DNA of 64,000 nucleotides from Sphagnum compactum (lineage: Eukaryota; Bryophyta; Sphagnopsida; Sphagnales). Below the pieces are notes generated by a model. That model was not told the origin of the DNA. It worked only from the letters and a program-made list of their open reading frames with translations, and made no database searches. The stretch is taken from NCBI GenBank assembly GCA_965153455.1, contig OZ234502.1, forward strand, positions 7,905,495 through 7,969,494. Reading direction: 5' to 3'. Made by a program: the position numbers and the translations under genes. Of the stretch, positions 51,149 through 63,070 are shown piece after piece; positions within the stretch are counted from its first letter, which is position 1; every line of letters starts with the position of its first letter.

Positions 51149-53569
51149 CAATCTTACTGGTGATGATCATGTCACTTGGTTCTTTTGACTCATGATGTCA
51201 AGAAAGAAAGATTCTGCAACACTCTAGAAGCTTGAATTACATGGTGATTTTGTCTTCCTTCATGTTTTCCCAGACTCCTTGATACCTAACTTCAACTTGA
51301 TGCCATCAAATGCAGCTCCTATTGCATTTCTACAATCTGCGCAAGAATCTAATGAGAATTCACATGCTTTTAAAGAGCCAAAAGCCTAGCCCGTTAGCAT
51401 GCCCATATGGTCATTATGACTTCACTACACTGGCAACAAAGATAATGGGGATTCCAACAGGCTCACAAAAACTGATGTCTTTTCTATAGTAGGCCACTTT
51501 TAATCTTCCATTCATTTGGTGCAACATGTCCATTTGTGTGCTATATATATCATGCTGTCACTGAACCAAAATACCTCTTACCTTGAAAATTCGCAAAATT
51601 CATGGGAAGCAATGGACCCATTCATGATTGGCCATCCTTGAAAGTCAACCCATCAGCAATGTACCCAGGTTATTTTGATCATGCACAACTGATTTGCATT
51701 TCAAACTTTGCAGTGTGAGAGACGAACCCTCTCCATGCTGTGACAGTGAACCTAATTCAGAGATGATGGAGGACACAGACTGCTGCCATCACCAGTAATT
51801 GATATGCAAGAACAGAGCTCATGTTCAAATTGATGAAAATGGCTGGCATTACTTATTGTGTTCGCTCTCCCAACTATCTGGGAATGATCTTGATGGCATT
51901 GTGGCAGTCATCCCATACCTGTAAATCCTGGAAAATGCAAAGTGAAGTTCCAGAAGGTGTGCTGATAAGCTCAAATGCCATGGCCAGCCTCTCACTGTTG
52001 TGACACACCACAACACTTGTGTAGGACAAATCTGGTACCCACCATTGTCCATGTGCTGAACCATCATGCTAATTCTCCACGGATTCTAACAATTTCAGAA
52101 TGACATTTTATCCATCTCATTAGTTACCCCAACCCAGGTGCACTCTGGCTGTTTCTCCACACCCCTTTTCCAACATTGGTTGCTGACATTTCCACTGAGA
52201 TCCCCCTTGTTAGCAACATGTCCTGTCAACATGACTAGGGTCCACTTCAAGAACTTCTTTTGCAATGCATTCTTCCATCTCCACTGTGTAAGACATTTGT
52301 TGCCACTTTTCCTTACAAGGCATGATCACTGATAACTCTACATCCACTTGATCACTTTTCTGGATGCAGTCTACAATCACCCTTCACATTTTGTCCATCT
52401 GTCTCACTCCATAATTGTTCATATTCATCACATCCACTAAATGTACCACAATGCCCAATTGATTACAATGATATATTGTGCACTCTTTCTGTTTGCAATG
52501 GCTTTTTTCAGAGTTTTTACTTTTGTTTGGAATAAGATGTAGATCCAGGTGCAGCTGCAGATCTTACAAAAACCTTCAAAGCTAGGAGTGTAGCTGTTGT
52601 GTGATTTTCATGGCATTGGTTGTTAATCCCATATAGTCTGTAGAGATTAGAGTTTCCAAAAGTGTCGGATTGAAAAGATCAGGATTTTTTTGCTCATTCA
52701 TGACATGTCTTTCAGATAATCCAGGAATGACTCCTATTGCTTTTTGGAGTTGGGTTTGGGTTTGATAAAACCATGGGGGAATTCAGCCAGGTGAAATTCA
52801 TTGACCTGATACTGCTGTATGGAAAAGGGCAGAGCTTGGTCAGGCAAATTGGTGAGATGAAAGAATGAAGAGAACAGTGCAAAATTGAAGTGGAACAAGA
52901 ATTAGGGTTTAGGGGTGAAGGGGGAAATGGACAGGGCTTAAATCTATGTGCAAAATGCAATCCACAAGCAGAAAAGAGCAGCTGAACTTACATGTGGCTT
53001 TCTTCATGTCTGGAAAGAGTTGTACAGCACCATTGAAACCAAAGCAAAATTGGCCCAAATTGACCGTCAGCAATGCTTTGGGCAACATCATGATGACCCA
53101 GACAAGCTTTGGCAGTCAGGACTAAGACCATATAGACTCCCAGAGAGAGCACATCCCAACTGTCATGCTTTGAGAAGATCGAAACAATTTGCAACAGCTG
53201 AACCCTTATAAGCTACAACAACTACAAGTATCCCTACTTCCCATTGCCCTTCCTATTGTAGGCAGGTGACTACTATTAGCCAGAAATCAATTTCATGACA
53301 ATATGTCCTTTGAAGAAGAAGAATGTTCGTCCCAGCAAAACAGATGAGCATTTCATATCTATGAGATTTCAGATAAATCTCCACAGTGTCAGATGAGAAG
53401 TTCAGTTGAACTAAGCATTCCCTTCAACATCAGATTCACCTTATCAAACAAAGCATGCATCAACATCACTTGTATAAAGCTTGGGGCCTCTGTATGTTCA
53501 CTATGTGGAAATAGATCATGAAAACATCTGCACTAGGAGGTTGCAAAGCAAAAATACAAAAACATATGC
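51149..53569. other. Intergenic region between convergent RPAC2 and PWP1
   Basis: It must contain the two 3' UTRs. No coding segment is recognisable. Open frames at 52712-52960 and 52948-53211 overlap on opposite strands and have no domain. A telo-box-like TTAGGGTTT occurs at about 52902-52910 without a neighbouring gene. Confidence 0.5.
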
Positions 53570-55219
53570 TCAAACCTTGGTTTTACTAGGTTGTGTGCGT
53601 GGCCTAGAAGAAGAAAACTTTCCAAATCTGCGTGAGACTTCGGCACTAGTCAAGGTGTCCCAAACATGCAAATTACCTTTAGAGCCTCCAAGAGCAAGCA
53701 AGAAGGGAGCATCATTACAGAAGCTCGAGGAGAAAATTGCACCAACTTTAGGGTTGTTGGATGCGATGCATGTGGGTTGATTTCCAGTCAAGTCCCATAA
53801 CTTCACTGTCTTATCTGTAGAGGAAGTTGCAATCAGATTTGGTGCAGCAGGATTGTAGGTCAAGCTGCAAACAGCTTTCTCATGAGCATGGATTGTGAAG
53901 ATGGGTTTTCCATCAGTGGAATTTCCTGTTCTTGGAGCTGCTGTGCTGCTAGAAACCGTTGTAGAGCCCCCACTACGCACATCATATCCTCGAACAGTCC
54001 CATCCTCCATGCTCACAAGGAAGCTATGAGAAGTAAAAGGATCCCAGGCAAGGGATTCTACGTCTGCTGAAACAGGCCACCGAATTGCTGCAGAAGTTGG
54101 CGCTCTCATGTCCATCAAGGCTACAGTTCGATCAAACGACCCACTCAGGAGAACTGGAGCTTCTTTCCGATTCCAAGCAACAGCTTGGACCTTATCAGTA
54201 TGAACCTGTAAAGTGTGCTCACAGCTCTGCTTCACAATGTCCCAAATCTTCACAGTCTGATCAGCACTTGCACTTGCAATCACATTCCTATACTCCGCAT
54301 TCCAAGAAAGCCCTAACACAGCATCTGTATGACTCCCTTCTTTGTACTTCACTTCTTTGCTTTTCTTCTTCTTGTTCTTTTTCTTCTTTGTTGTTGTCTT
54401 CGATTTTAGTTCATCAATGACCTCCTCTTGCAGAGCTGGCTGCAGAGCTCCACCAAGGACAGTTGCAGGCTCTACCTCATCCACCACATCCAGGTCCCAA
54501 ATCTCTATATCTGGTTGCATGGTTCCAACAGCCACAAAGTTCCCCATGGTATCACCTTTCGGGCTGCAATCCAGCCATGCTAGACAGAGAGGAAAAGCAG
54601 GCAGCATAATGTCATGATGCACATACATGTTCTTCTCCTCCTCCGTTTCGTCACTAGCATCACCACCTTCAGTTTCGTAAACCCATACCTCTATATGGCT
54701 CACGTCGTCTTCGTTGCGGGCCGTCAGGATGATGAGATCAGAGGATTTCAAAGTCATATCCTCTATCTCTTCGTCGTCTTCGTCGTCCTTGTTTACCAGG
54801 TAAGGATCATCCGCATTACTCGGATAATAAGCAGAACCCAATCCTCCATTACCAAACAGCTCCACTCCTTCATCGTCTTCTTCATCATAATGCTCCATAT
54901 CCAGCTCTGCAAGACCATCAACAACCCCATCTATGCCAGAATTGCTTGCGGCTTTCTTACCTTGCACGGAAGCTCCAACGGCAACCGCAGCTGCCAAAGC
55001 CACTGCTACAGGATCATCAGCGGTCTCGGTTTCCTCCTCCTCCTCCATCTCCAGGTCTTGATTCTCCTCCTCTTCCTCATCCCCATCAGAACGATCGCCA
55101 TGGAGGACAGAAGCTTGGGATTCTAGCAGGGCTCGTAGCTCAGCCTCAGACGGAGGCGGAGCCACAACAGGCACAGCCTTGGCCGCACCTTTGGGCACCC
55201 AGCACACTGCTGCTATCAT
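53570..55219 (-). CDS. PWP1: Periodic tryptophan protein 1 (PWP1), WD40 ribosome-biogenesis factor
   Basis: A single uninterrupted frame of 549 codons plus stop. The ATG at 55219 gives the MIAAVCWVPKG start typical of the family; the frame continues further upstream only from a non-ATG codon. Acidic stretches lie at about residues 45-70 and 109-154, a lysine-rich nuclear-localisation-like stretch (KKKKNKKKKSK) at about 278-288, and at least five WD40 units run from about 230 to 522 with WD-ending strands such as VKIWD and VKLWD. PWP1 acts in the nucleolus in rRNA transcription and pre-rRNA processing and binds chromatin in animals. The last codons AAG GTT TGA could also be read as a donor, so a small extra 3' exon cannot be excluded. 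Convergent with RPAC2. Confidence 0.95.
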   Translation of the reverse strand: MIAAVCWVPKGAAKAVPVVAPPPSEAELRALLESQASVLHGDRSDGDEEEEENQDLEMEEEEETETADDPVAVALAAAVAVGASVQGKKAASNSGIDGVVDGLAELDMEHYDEEDDEGVELFGNGGLGSAYYPSNADDPYLVNKDDEDDEEIEDMTLKSSDLIILTARNEDDVSHIEVWVYETEGGDASDETEEEKNMYVHHDIMLPAFPLCLAWLDCSPKGDTMGNFVAVGTMQPDIEIWDLDVVDEVEPATVLGGALQPALQEEVIDELKSKTTTKKKKNKKKKSKEVKYKEGSHTDAVLGLSWNAEYRNVIASASADQTVKIWDIVKQSCEHTLQVHTDKVQAVAWNRKEAPVLLSGSFDRTVALMDMRAPTSAAIRWPVSADVESLAWDPFTSHSFLVSMEDGTVRGYDVRSGGSTTVSSSTAAPRTGNSTDGKPIFTIHAHEKAVCSLTYNPAAPNLIATSSTDKTVKLWDLTGNQPTCIASNNPKVGAIFSSSFCNDAPFLLALGGSKGNLHVWDTLTSAEVSRRFGKFSSSRPRTQPSKTKV

Positions 55220-55430
55220 CGTGCTACCGCAAAGATCCAAAACACTCACGCCCTTGCTGCACGAGGAAGAATCCACAAAGCATTTGCACCATCGGCCACC
55301 TGCTCTTCCTCTAGGGTTTAACGGGCTTCTCCGTCGATAGGGCTTCCTTTAGGGTTTAAACCCTTCCTAAACCAGAAGAAGAAGAATACGACGACGACGA
55401 CGACGATGAAGCAGCTAGGGCTTCCTCTAA
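55220..55430 (-). promoter_or_regulatory. PWP1 leader and promoter with two telo-boxes
   Basis: On the coding strand AAACCCTAG lies at 55320-55312, and GGGTTTAAACCCTAAA at 55363-55348 contains a perfect AAACCCTAA at 55357-55349, about 95 and 130 bp before the ATG. An ACG trinucleotide repeat (about six units) lies at 55388-55406. No TATA box stands out. Confidence 0.6.
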
Positions 55431-58400
55431 ACAGTTCGCCATTCTGAGATCTTTGGAGGCTGCTCGTGTGGAATCAGGAGGCTCGTTATTGACCTGCCTT
55501 TCCTTCTCTTGACCATTCTTGTAAGCACATAAGATGTAAGGATCTTAGATCTTAGAACATCCCTGCTGCATCTTGATCGAAGGTCCTTGCGTCTCATGTG
55601 CTTATAAGAATGATGTCCAAGCAAAGCAAAACACAGCCAATAATGAGGTTTGTGATCCTTTCAAAGCTTGGAGTTGCCATCGAATGCAGCAGGAAATGTG
55701 TGCTGCTGAAGGTTTGCTGCAGAAGAAGGTCTGGATTTTTTGTCTTCTTGAGAAAATTCTGTTTTCCTATCAGGAACCAGCAAACTACTGTTGAATCTCT
55801 CAGCACTCCAACCAATTCAATGAACTTTCTTCAAGCTGATTGCTGATCTTGTAAACATTGCAGAACTTCAAATGGTTTCTCCAACTGACATACATGCTTG
55901 CTCCATTGTAAACTTAGGGTTTGATGAGGGTTTGGATGGATTGTGAACTGCATTGTCAGGCTATGATGGTGTGAGGAAACTTAGGATGGTGTGAGGAAGC
56001 AAAGCTCACTGAAGTCCATGAGTAGGGTTTGATGTATAATTAGAGCCTTGGTTTTGTCTTCAGCCTTCCCATAGTCTCATGATGGTTTTGTATCATCAGG
56101 TGCATCGGCTGTTGTTTATCTCTCTATTTTGGTCTTAGGGCTTTCAAAGGTACCCTAATACCGCTATAGGAGCTCACTCGGCCATTTTTTTTTGGGTCTC
56201 CAGTTCAACACAAAAGGGACATCCTTAAAAGAGATGCATGGTTTTGGAGGAATTTGTCATTTGTGTGGTGTGACAAACCCAGGCATCTTGCATCTCAATT
56301 TCTTGATGATGTTGACAGACAGTTGACGACATCATTTTTGTTTGTCAGTAGGTGGTCATGGTTTCCATAGCTGCTGTCCAGCAAATGTGATGAAAGCTAG
56401 GTCACATTGTATCAAAAGACCACAGCAAATGTGATGAACACAAATCATTCATGGACACAATTTCAGTAGTTCACTCGGACAGATTCATTGGCAACTACAA
56501 CAACAATGTTCACACAAAACAAGTTTGAGAATGCAATGTTTCTATGATGAGGTGGGTACTGGCTGCCTATATTTTTGGGCCCAATTCATTGAGTGTCTCC
56601 TTTTCTCTTCACATTCTAGCAATTTTTTGGTTATCAAAATTTGCAGTCTTTGTTTGCATTTTGCACGACCACCCAATCTTCCAGTCCAGTGATGGGTTCA
56701 GCAATCTTTAACAAAATATGCAAGCTTGGGGTCTAGTGAGCATATAACCTGAAGCCAAGTGCACTTTGATTGTTGTAGAGCTGCATCTTTTTTAGATAGC
56801 TTTCTCCACTTGTTCCTTCATCCTTTTCAGCATCTGCAGAGCAAGGTACAATTCATAAGTTTAGGTTGCTGGGACATGCATTTGTCAAACGTAGACAAAT
56901 GTTTCTGGGACATGCATTTGTCATTCTTCAAATCAGTTGTCTTACTGAATTTTGAAACAAATTGGACTCACAATGAAAGTAGAATTGCAAAGAGATGCCT
57001 TCAACATGGCACAATGGCTTCCAAGGCTATGCATTCTTTGGTTCTTCATGCTCTCTATGTTAGTTTGGAGGAGTTTTGGGGAGATGTACTTGGAGTTTGA
57101 AATACAACATATGTGATGTTTGAAGGAAGATAGTGTCCATTTGTGTCTTTCGCAAGTGTATGTACTTATTTTTCTTTTGTAATTATAGAAGATTGTAACT
57201 CTTTGGAATTATGTTTTGCATTTGTATTTATTGCACAATAATTTCAGCCACGGAAGATAGCAACATTGCTAAAAGGTTGTTCAAGGAGATAAGGCATTAT
57301 GTCCCCTCTCGGATAGTTTACAACATGGTTAACATCAGTAAACCAAGAAGGTAAATTACTTTCTTGTACCAAATTGGTTGTTTTCTTTGTTGTTTACTCT
57401 TTTGTGTTCATAATTTTTATTTTACTCCTTGAAAGGCAGTTCTACCTAAAGCTAGGTAGATCATAATAAACATTTTTTTTTCTTTTTTTGTATGTTTTCT
57501 TACCCAACAACCTCACCTAGTTTTAGCTTAGGATTATTGGGTTTGTGAATATACAATCTTTAGCACAAATATGCATAATGGAAGTTTGTGTTGATCTCGG
57601 GAGCTCATGAGTACATACATAATGTAAGACTATTTTGATCTTGGGAGGTCACAAATGCATATTGAGGCTTTGTTTTGGTTTTGGGAGCTCACAAATTTTT
57701 GGGGGAGAAATGCTAGTGCGTGAGTAGTGAGCTATGAGTAGTAAGCATTGAACCAAATATCCTAAAATTCAAAACAATAGTAGAAGGTTGTATAAGGATG
57801 AATGGTGGATATAAATGGATGAGTGATGGATGGAAAATCTCTTGGGCTCATTCATTTTATTTTGGTCCCCTTAGGAAAATCATTAAATTGATATGGGAAA
57901 ACATGATGTCCTTGTAATATGTGTGAGGATCACTATTAAGCAAAACAATTTGCTTCCTTCAAATTGATTGCGGTTTCCATTTCAAATGAAAGTTTTTAAC
58001 ACAATTGTAGACACCAAATGAAGATGAAAAAAATATCAACAAGATAAAGTCATTATTCTTAATGGTTCCCACTTTATTGAACAAAAGTTGCTCATGTAGT
58101 TGGAAAGGGCAAGCTTTCATTTGGAAAACACAACATTTTCCAATCTTACATCTCATCCAATATTTTTATGGGTTTGGTCAAGTGCACGTGTACCAAAATA
58201 AGCATGTTTATATGGTCAAAAAATGGAATGTTAGTCCATTGCCTCATTAGAAAACACCTCTTCATCTACTAGATTCACATTAGCATTTATGTTCGTAAAA
58301 GTTTTGACTCCACATAGGACGCTCATGCAAAATGAGAAACCTCTATCTCTAGATAACATAAGATTGTTATAATTTTCATTCTCCTTTTGTTCAATAGAGT

Positions 58401-61400
58401 CTAAAGCCACTTGCTTTACATATTCAAGGAGAGAAAAAGACAAAGGTGAACTAAAGGGCAAACTCTCCATCATGGACTACACAATCCCATTGCATCACCA
58501 AAGAAAAAGATGAATGTTAGTATTTGAAATGTTAAAAAATGCAAATAAAACTATGGAATATGTGGTGCAAAGAAAACTTGGTGTTTGTTGCATTAAGGGA
58601 TGTACTCACTATGAAGTTTTACTTAAGTTCAACCCGAGTTTGGGAAGAGAGGGTTCCAATGAATGTGATGGAGGTTAGTCAATGGATGAATGCTTTTATT
58701 AGTCTCAACATTTTGTTGTAATGTTACCAAACACGTAGAATATAATGTTTTGTCTCCTTCCAAACCAAACACATGACAACCTGATTCACGAGTAACATTG
58801 AAAGTTGAATCTACAACACAATAGAAGCATCAAGTGTGAATGCTTGAAAATCATTGTACATGAAAAATCATCCAAAAGAAATATTGAAAGTGCAAAACTT
58901 GTGGCAATTGTGAGATCCAATATTTGATAATCAAGCAATGAACATGTTTCCAACAACACTTGCATAAATGTAGGACTATGATTCAATGCACCCCTCCTAA
59001 CTTGTTGTGTAGTTTTCATGGGGCAAAACACCATCTAGAATGTAGTTGTAAATGACATCCAACTTAATAGGATTTGCAAGTGGGTCTATTAATCACTATA
59101 TTCATGAAATCTGAATGATTCCCTAGTCTTGGGTGAGGACATTTGCATGAAAAAAAAAGTTTGTCATGATAACATAGTCTATTGTCATGCATTAATTGTC
59201 ATTTACACCATTCATGCTTATGAATGAAAAATATTGAATGATGAGTTTGGAGGATTTGGACCTTCAAATTATTACCTTTTCTCACTTAGTGCGAAGAAGG
59301 ATGTTGTTGATGCAAGTGCACCTTTTGCCAAGATGGACACCTTGCTACCCCTTGCAAAAGAAAATAACCCCATGGCAGAACCATCATCAAAACCTTGCAA
59401 GAGCACGAAACAACCATTGTTGTCCAACAAATCATTGACCATGGAAACATTTCCCAATAATATTTGTTGAATGCATTCCAAGGTGGGACTTGTACACCAT
59501 TTGGGAAACCTTGGACATGCATCCTTGTTGGACAATCAACAAGGATCATGTCCATAGACAATTAAACACAAACACCATTCACAACACCACACCTTGTTCC
59601 TGGTACCTACACGCACAAACACACCAAACACCAAAAAATTGAATATTTAATGCAAATACTCCAACAAGGAAAAATGCATACATTTTTAATGAACTCCATT
59701 AGTTTTTTGAGGGTTGGATGTGGGGATTCAAGGGCTTCCACAACCTCAAACAAATGAGTTGGGATTATCTTCATTTGGTAATGACCAAATGTGCATGAAG
59801 CAAATGGTATTGCATTATATGGGTGACCCCCTTGCTTGGGATTGGTAGCAGCAAAAACCCACCACTTGCATTGGGGACTTTGCTTGAATAAAATCACTAG
59901 TAGGACCAATAGTGAAACCACTTACATTTGGTACCATGTCCTTCCTTGTCCAACCTTTGCCTTTACATCCTTTTGCCCCACCCATGGACAAAGGGACAGC
60001 TTGGGCCATAGCAATGGTTACTTGTGAAACTATTTGTTATGCTTGTTCCAAATCTGGGGAGGAAGTTTAATCAAGACACCTTTAGCATCACTTATCAATT
60101 AGCACTGCACTCTTTGTGAAGAGAAACCTCTTCATATGGGATAGTGCCTTTAGGCATATCCATATACCAACTACCACCATCACAATGTTCTATAGCCCAT
60201 TCTTGTTCAATGGTAGATGTGTACATTTGACAATTTTTTTATCAAACAATTAAAATTTCACCCTTCTTTTATTACTTCAAAACCAACCACATGGAGATCA
60301 ACTAATTTCTTCAACTTACTAATTCTGATGCATTGACCCTTTTTAATTGTTGAAGAATTGTTAATCAATATTAGAAAATATGTTATTTGTTTTTTAATGA
60401 TAATAGGGATGTACATGATGGAAGGCTTCCATCCATCTTTGTGAGAATCCTTCATATGTAAGTGTTTTAAGTATTTTTTATTTCCAAGAGTTGGAATTCA
60501 GCATGTGGTTAATGGAAGAAATAATGTTGTTTATGGGAAACACAAAGAATACATTAAGATAGGTGGATTTAGGATATGGAAAGGTTATGATTCATATCAC
60601 AAAGATCCATATGTAGAGTATCTGTTTGAATTCTTTCATGAAAGTTTAAACATTTTCATGAAGTTGTTCTGTTCAATGCATTTGGAGTTTTGGGTGCAAT
60701 TCAATTCCACCACTATAGTTGTGCCCTTCTTTGGATATCTTTCCTGTGTTTGAGGCCTTTGGATAAGCTCATCGGACAACTCTGTACACTATGATTCATC
60801 ATCTACCTCCACTGAGAGGTTATTGTTGCAAAGCTGCACTAGACATATGCACTTGTATAGTATCAGATCCGTCTTGGTATGCCCCTGCCAATGTTTCTTT
60901 ACCATAGTCTTTTTTGAAACTTCTTTCTCATATCTGTCAGCATTATGCTCTCTACTCTTTGAGATTTTAGAGTCTCATGTTCAAACCTAGCACATGACCA
61001 ACAACAGTACAGGCTCCAGGTATCTCTTTTGGTGAATCTTAAGAGACTGTGAGTCATTTTAGGTATGGGGTGTCTGATGTGCTCTGCTAGTATTTGTTTA
61101 AAGTTGCAGCATACTATACAGTGGCAAAACCTCTATAGCTTACAAGAAGGTCTGAGCTCAGAATCTCTCCAGCTTAAAACACAATCTGAGCTCCAAAAAA
61201 CTCTGCAGCTTCCGTTGTAATTTGAGCTCAAAAACTTCTGTAGCAAACATGAAGAACAGATTTTGTGTATGAAATGATGCATGCCTAACTTTGGTTAGTA
61301 TCAGTGAATATTTACATAGACCTCTCTAGTCTGAAGAAGGTCGAGTACACTAACTGAAACTGAAGGGCAAGGTAATGATGTAATTAAACCTGACTTCTTC

Positions 61401-63070
61401 CTTGACCTTCTCAGTATAAGTAAACTTCTTCAGTATCTATCTTCCCATTGAACCACTGATAGATGTTATGCATCATTTTGTCTATGCAAAATCCTTGTGC
61501 AACAGGATACTCATACTGAGGGTTCACATTACAACAACCCAATATATGGACAAGGGTTTAGGGTTGAGGACAGTAGGGAAGAAGCTCCACCATTATCAAC
61601 TCCCTGGATTTGATCCATGTAAAGGTAACTTTTGTGTGTCCCAAGTATTGTTAGAAAGTGACAGTGTTCCTGCAAGTGCTTCAAGCAGAGACAGATGTCT
61701 CGTTCTCTTCTCATCACCTCTTCGTTTGTCCTCTCTTCTACTCTTCTTTGGAAACTATCTTTTCTCAGCAATAATAGGACTTCACTTGTTCAACTCCAAC
61801 CCTGTGAGCATGGCCATACAGGATGAAGAACTGGAAAACGTTTGTGTAACACCCAAAACAAGCTTCTCCTGGAGCTCTCTGCAAATCCAACTGCAAATGG
61901 GATGTGAGAACGGAGAAATCCAATCTTCCATGAACTTTTTCTTGCTCAATTATTGATTTTTGGTGTTAGCTTCCTGTTTTTGTTTCTTCCTTATAGTCAT
62001 GTGAAGCATACTTTGTACTTAGAAGTGTTCAGCAACTGATATCTTCTCAACTTTCATGTGGCAGAAAATGGATCGAGTTAACAGAATATTTAGCAGGCAA
62101 ATTCCCAGCAAGCAATTTGAGAGAGTGAAGAGACAAAGAAAGGACCATCACTTGGAGTGTCAACTTGAGGCAAATGACAGTATCGCAGTTAGTTACATCA
62201 GCACCCTTTGCCATCTTGCAGAATCGCTCCAAACCCTGCACCCACAGGGCTGAGCAGAAACTCTAGGTGGTTCAAGCTTCTTTTTAGTTCTTTAAAAAAG
62301 GCTTGAAAATTGCCCTCTTCACCAGGGGGTGAAGCAAGCAACAAGAGTTCTCTAAAACAAGAGTAGAATATTTATGCCCGCACATTTGTGAAAAGGCAAT
62401 CTAGTGTGATCATCTCCACTGAAGTAGTCCTTAATAGGAATCTACTCTTTGGTTACACTACACCCCCTTGGAGTCCAGTTCAAGTTCCGGCATAACAGAA
62501 ATGGATGGGCGCATTCTAGCTGTCATTTGAGGTCTTGCAAACAACAATTTGAGGATCAAAAAGAACAAATGTCCCAATGTGGAAATTCTCTGCCACATTC
62601 CTTGGCCTGGAAAAAGAAACCCCAACCATCACCATAACAAGATTTCAAAGTCAAACCAAAAACTATGAAGACAACCTTTATAACAGGCAAATTACAAATA
62701 TAATTTCACTAACATAGATTTCATTTAAAATTGGGATATTCAGTCCCATCATGCTAAACTTTCAAAATCTTAAGTTTCCCATTCCTAATTTAATCTATAC
62801 CCATTCATCCAGGAGAGAGTATCAGAGGAAGTGAGGTTGCAGTAACATCATAAGTAAAGTGGAACAAATCTAAGGATTTTAGTATAATGGGCAGCAGTAA
62901 GATACCTGAAAGATTATAGGGGTAAGATGTACCCATGTTGCACTTTCCAACTGTTGTGCTGCTGCAGATGCTGTCAGCTTTGCCGCACACTACTGGATCT
63001 TTGATCATAGTTGGCAGACCAGAGTACATGTCAAAGCAGAGAAGGAGAGTCAATATGAGGCAGGCAACCC
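55431..63070. other. Long region with no supported gene
   Basis: Gene-like composition continues to about 57400, is AT-rich from 57400 to 60700, and is mixed beyond. The ATG frames 56759-57100 (113 codons) and 61468-61956 (162 codons) show no domain. A splice-flanked 103-bp open segment at 57248-57350 is noted under findings. TGGGACATGCATTTGTCA occurs twice near 56872 and 56910. Three to four diverged units of about 35 bp (CTCTGCAGCTT with TGAGCTC) lie at 61130-61245. The distal 3' UTR of the Dicer-like gene probably occupies part of 62700-63070. Confidence 0.4.

Noticed and set aside
55220-55276. N-terminal extension of PWP1 from an upstream GTG
   Set aside because: Not an ATG; the family start MIAAVCWVP begins at 55219.
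56759-57100. 113-codon frame containing a repeated WDMHL phrase
   Set aside because: The repetition reflects an 18-bp DNA duplication; the frame does not start with an ATG in good context and matches no family.
59234-60010. Overlapping frames on both strands suggesting a retroelement gag
   Set aside because: No zinc knuckle, protease or RT wording could be found and the frames are short.
61468-61956. 162-codon ATG frame on +
   Set aside because: No recognisable domain and a contradictory shadow frame on the minus strand; chance length is plausible at this composition.
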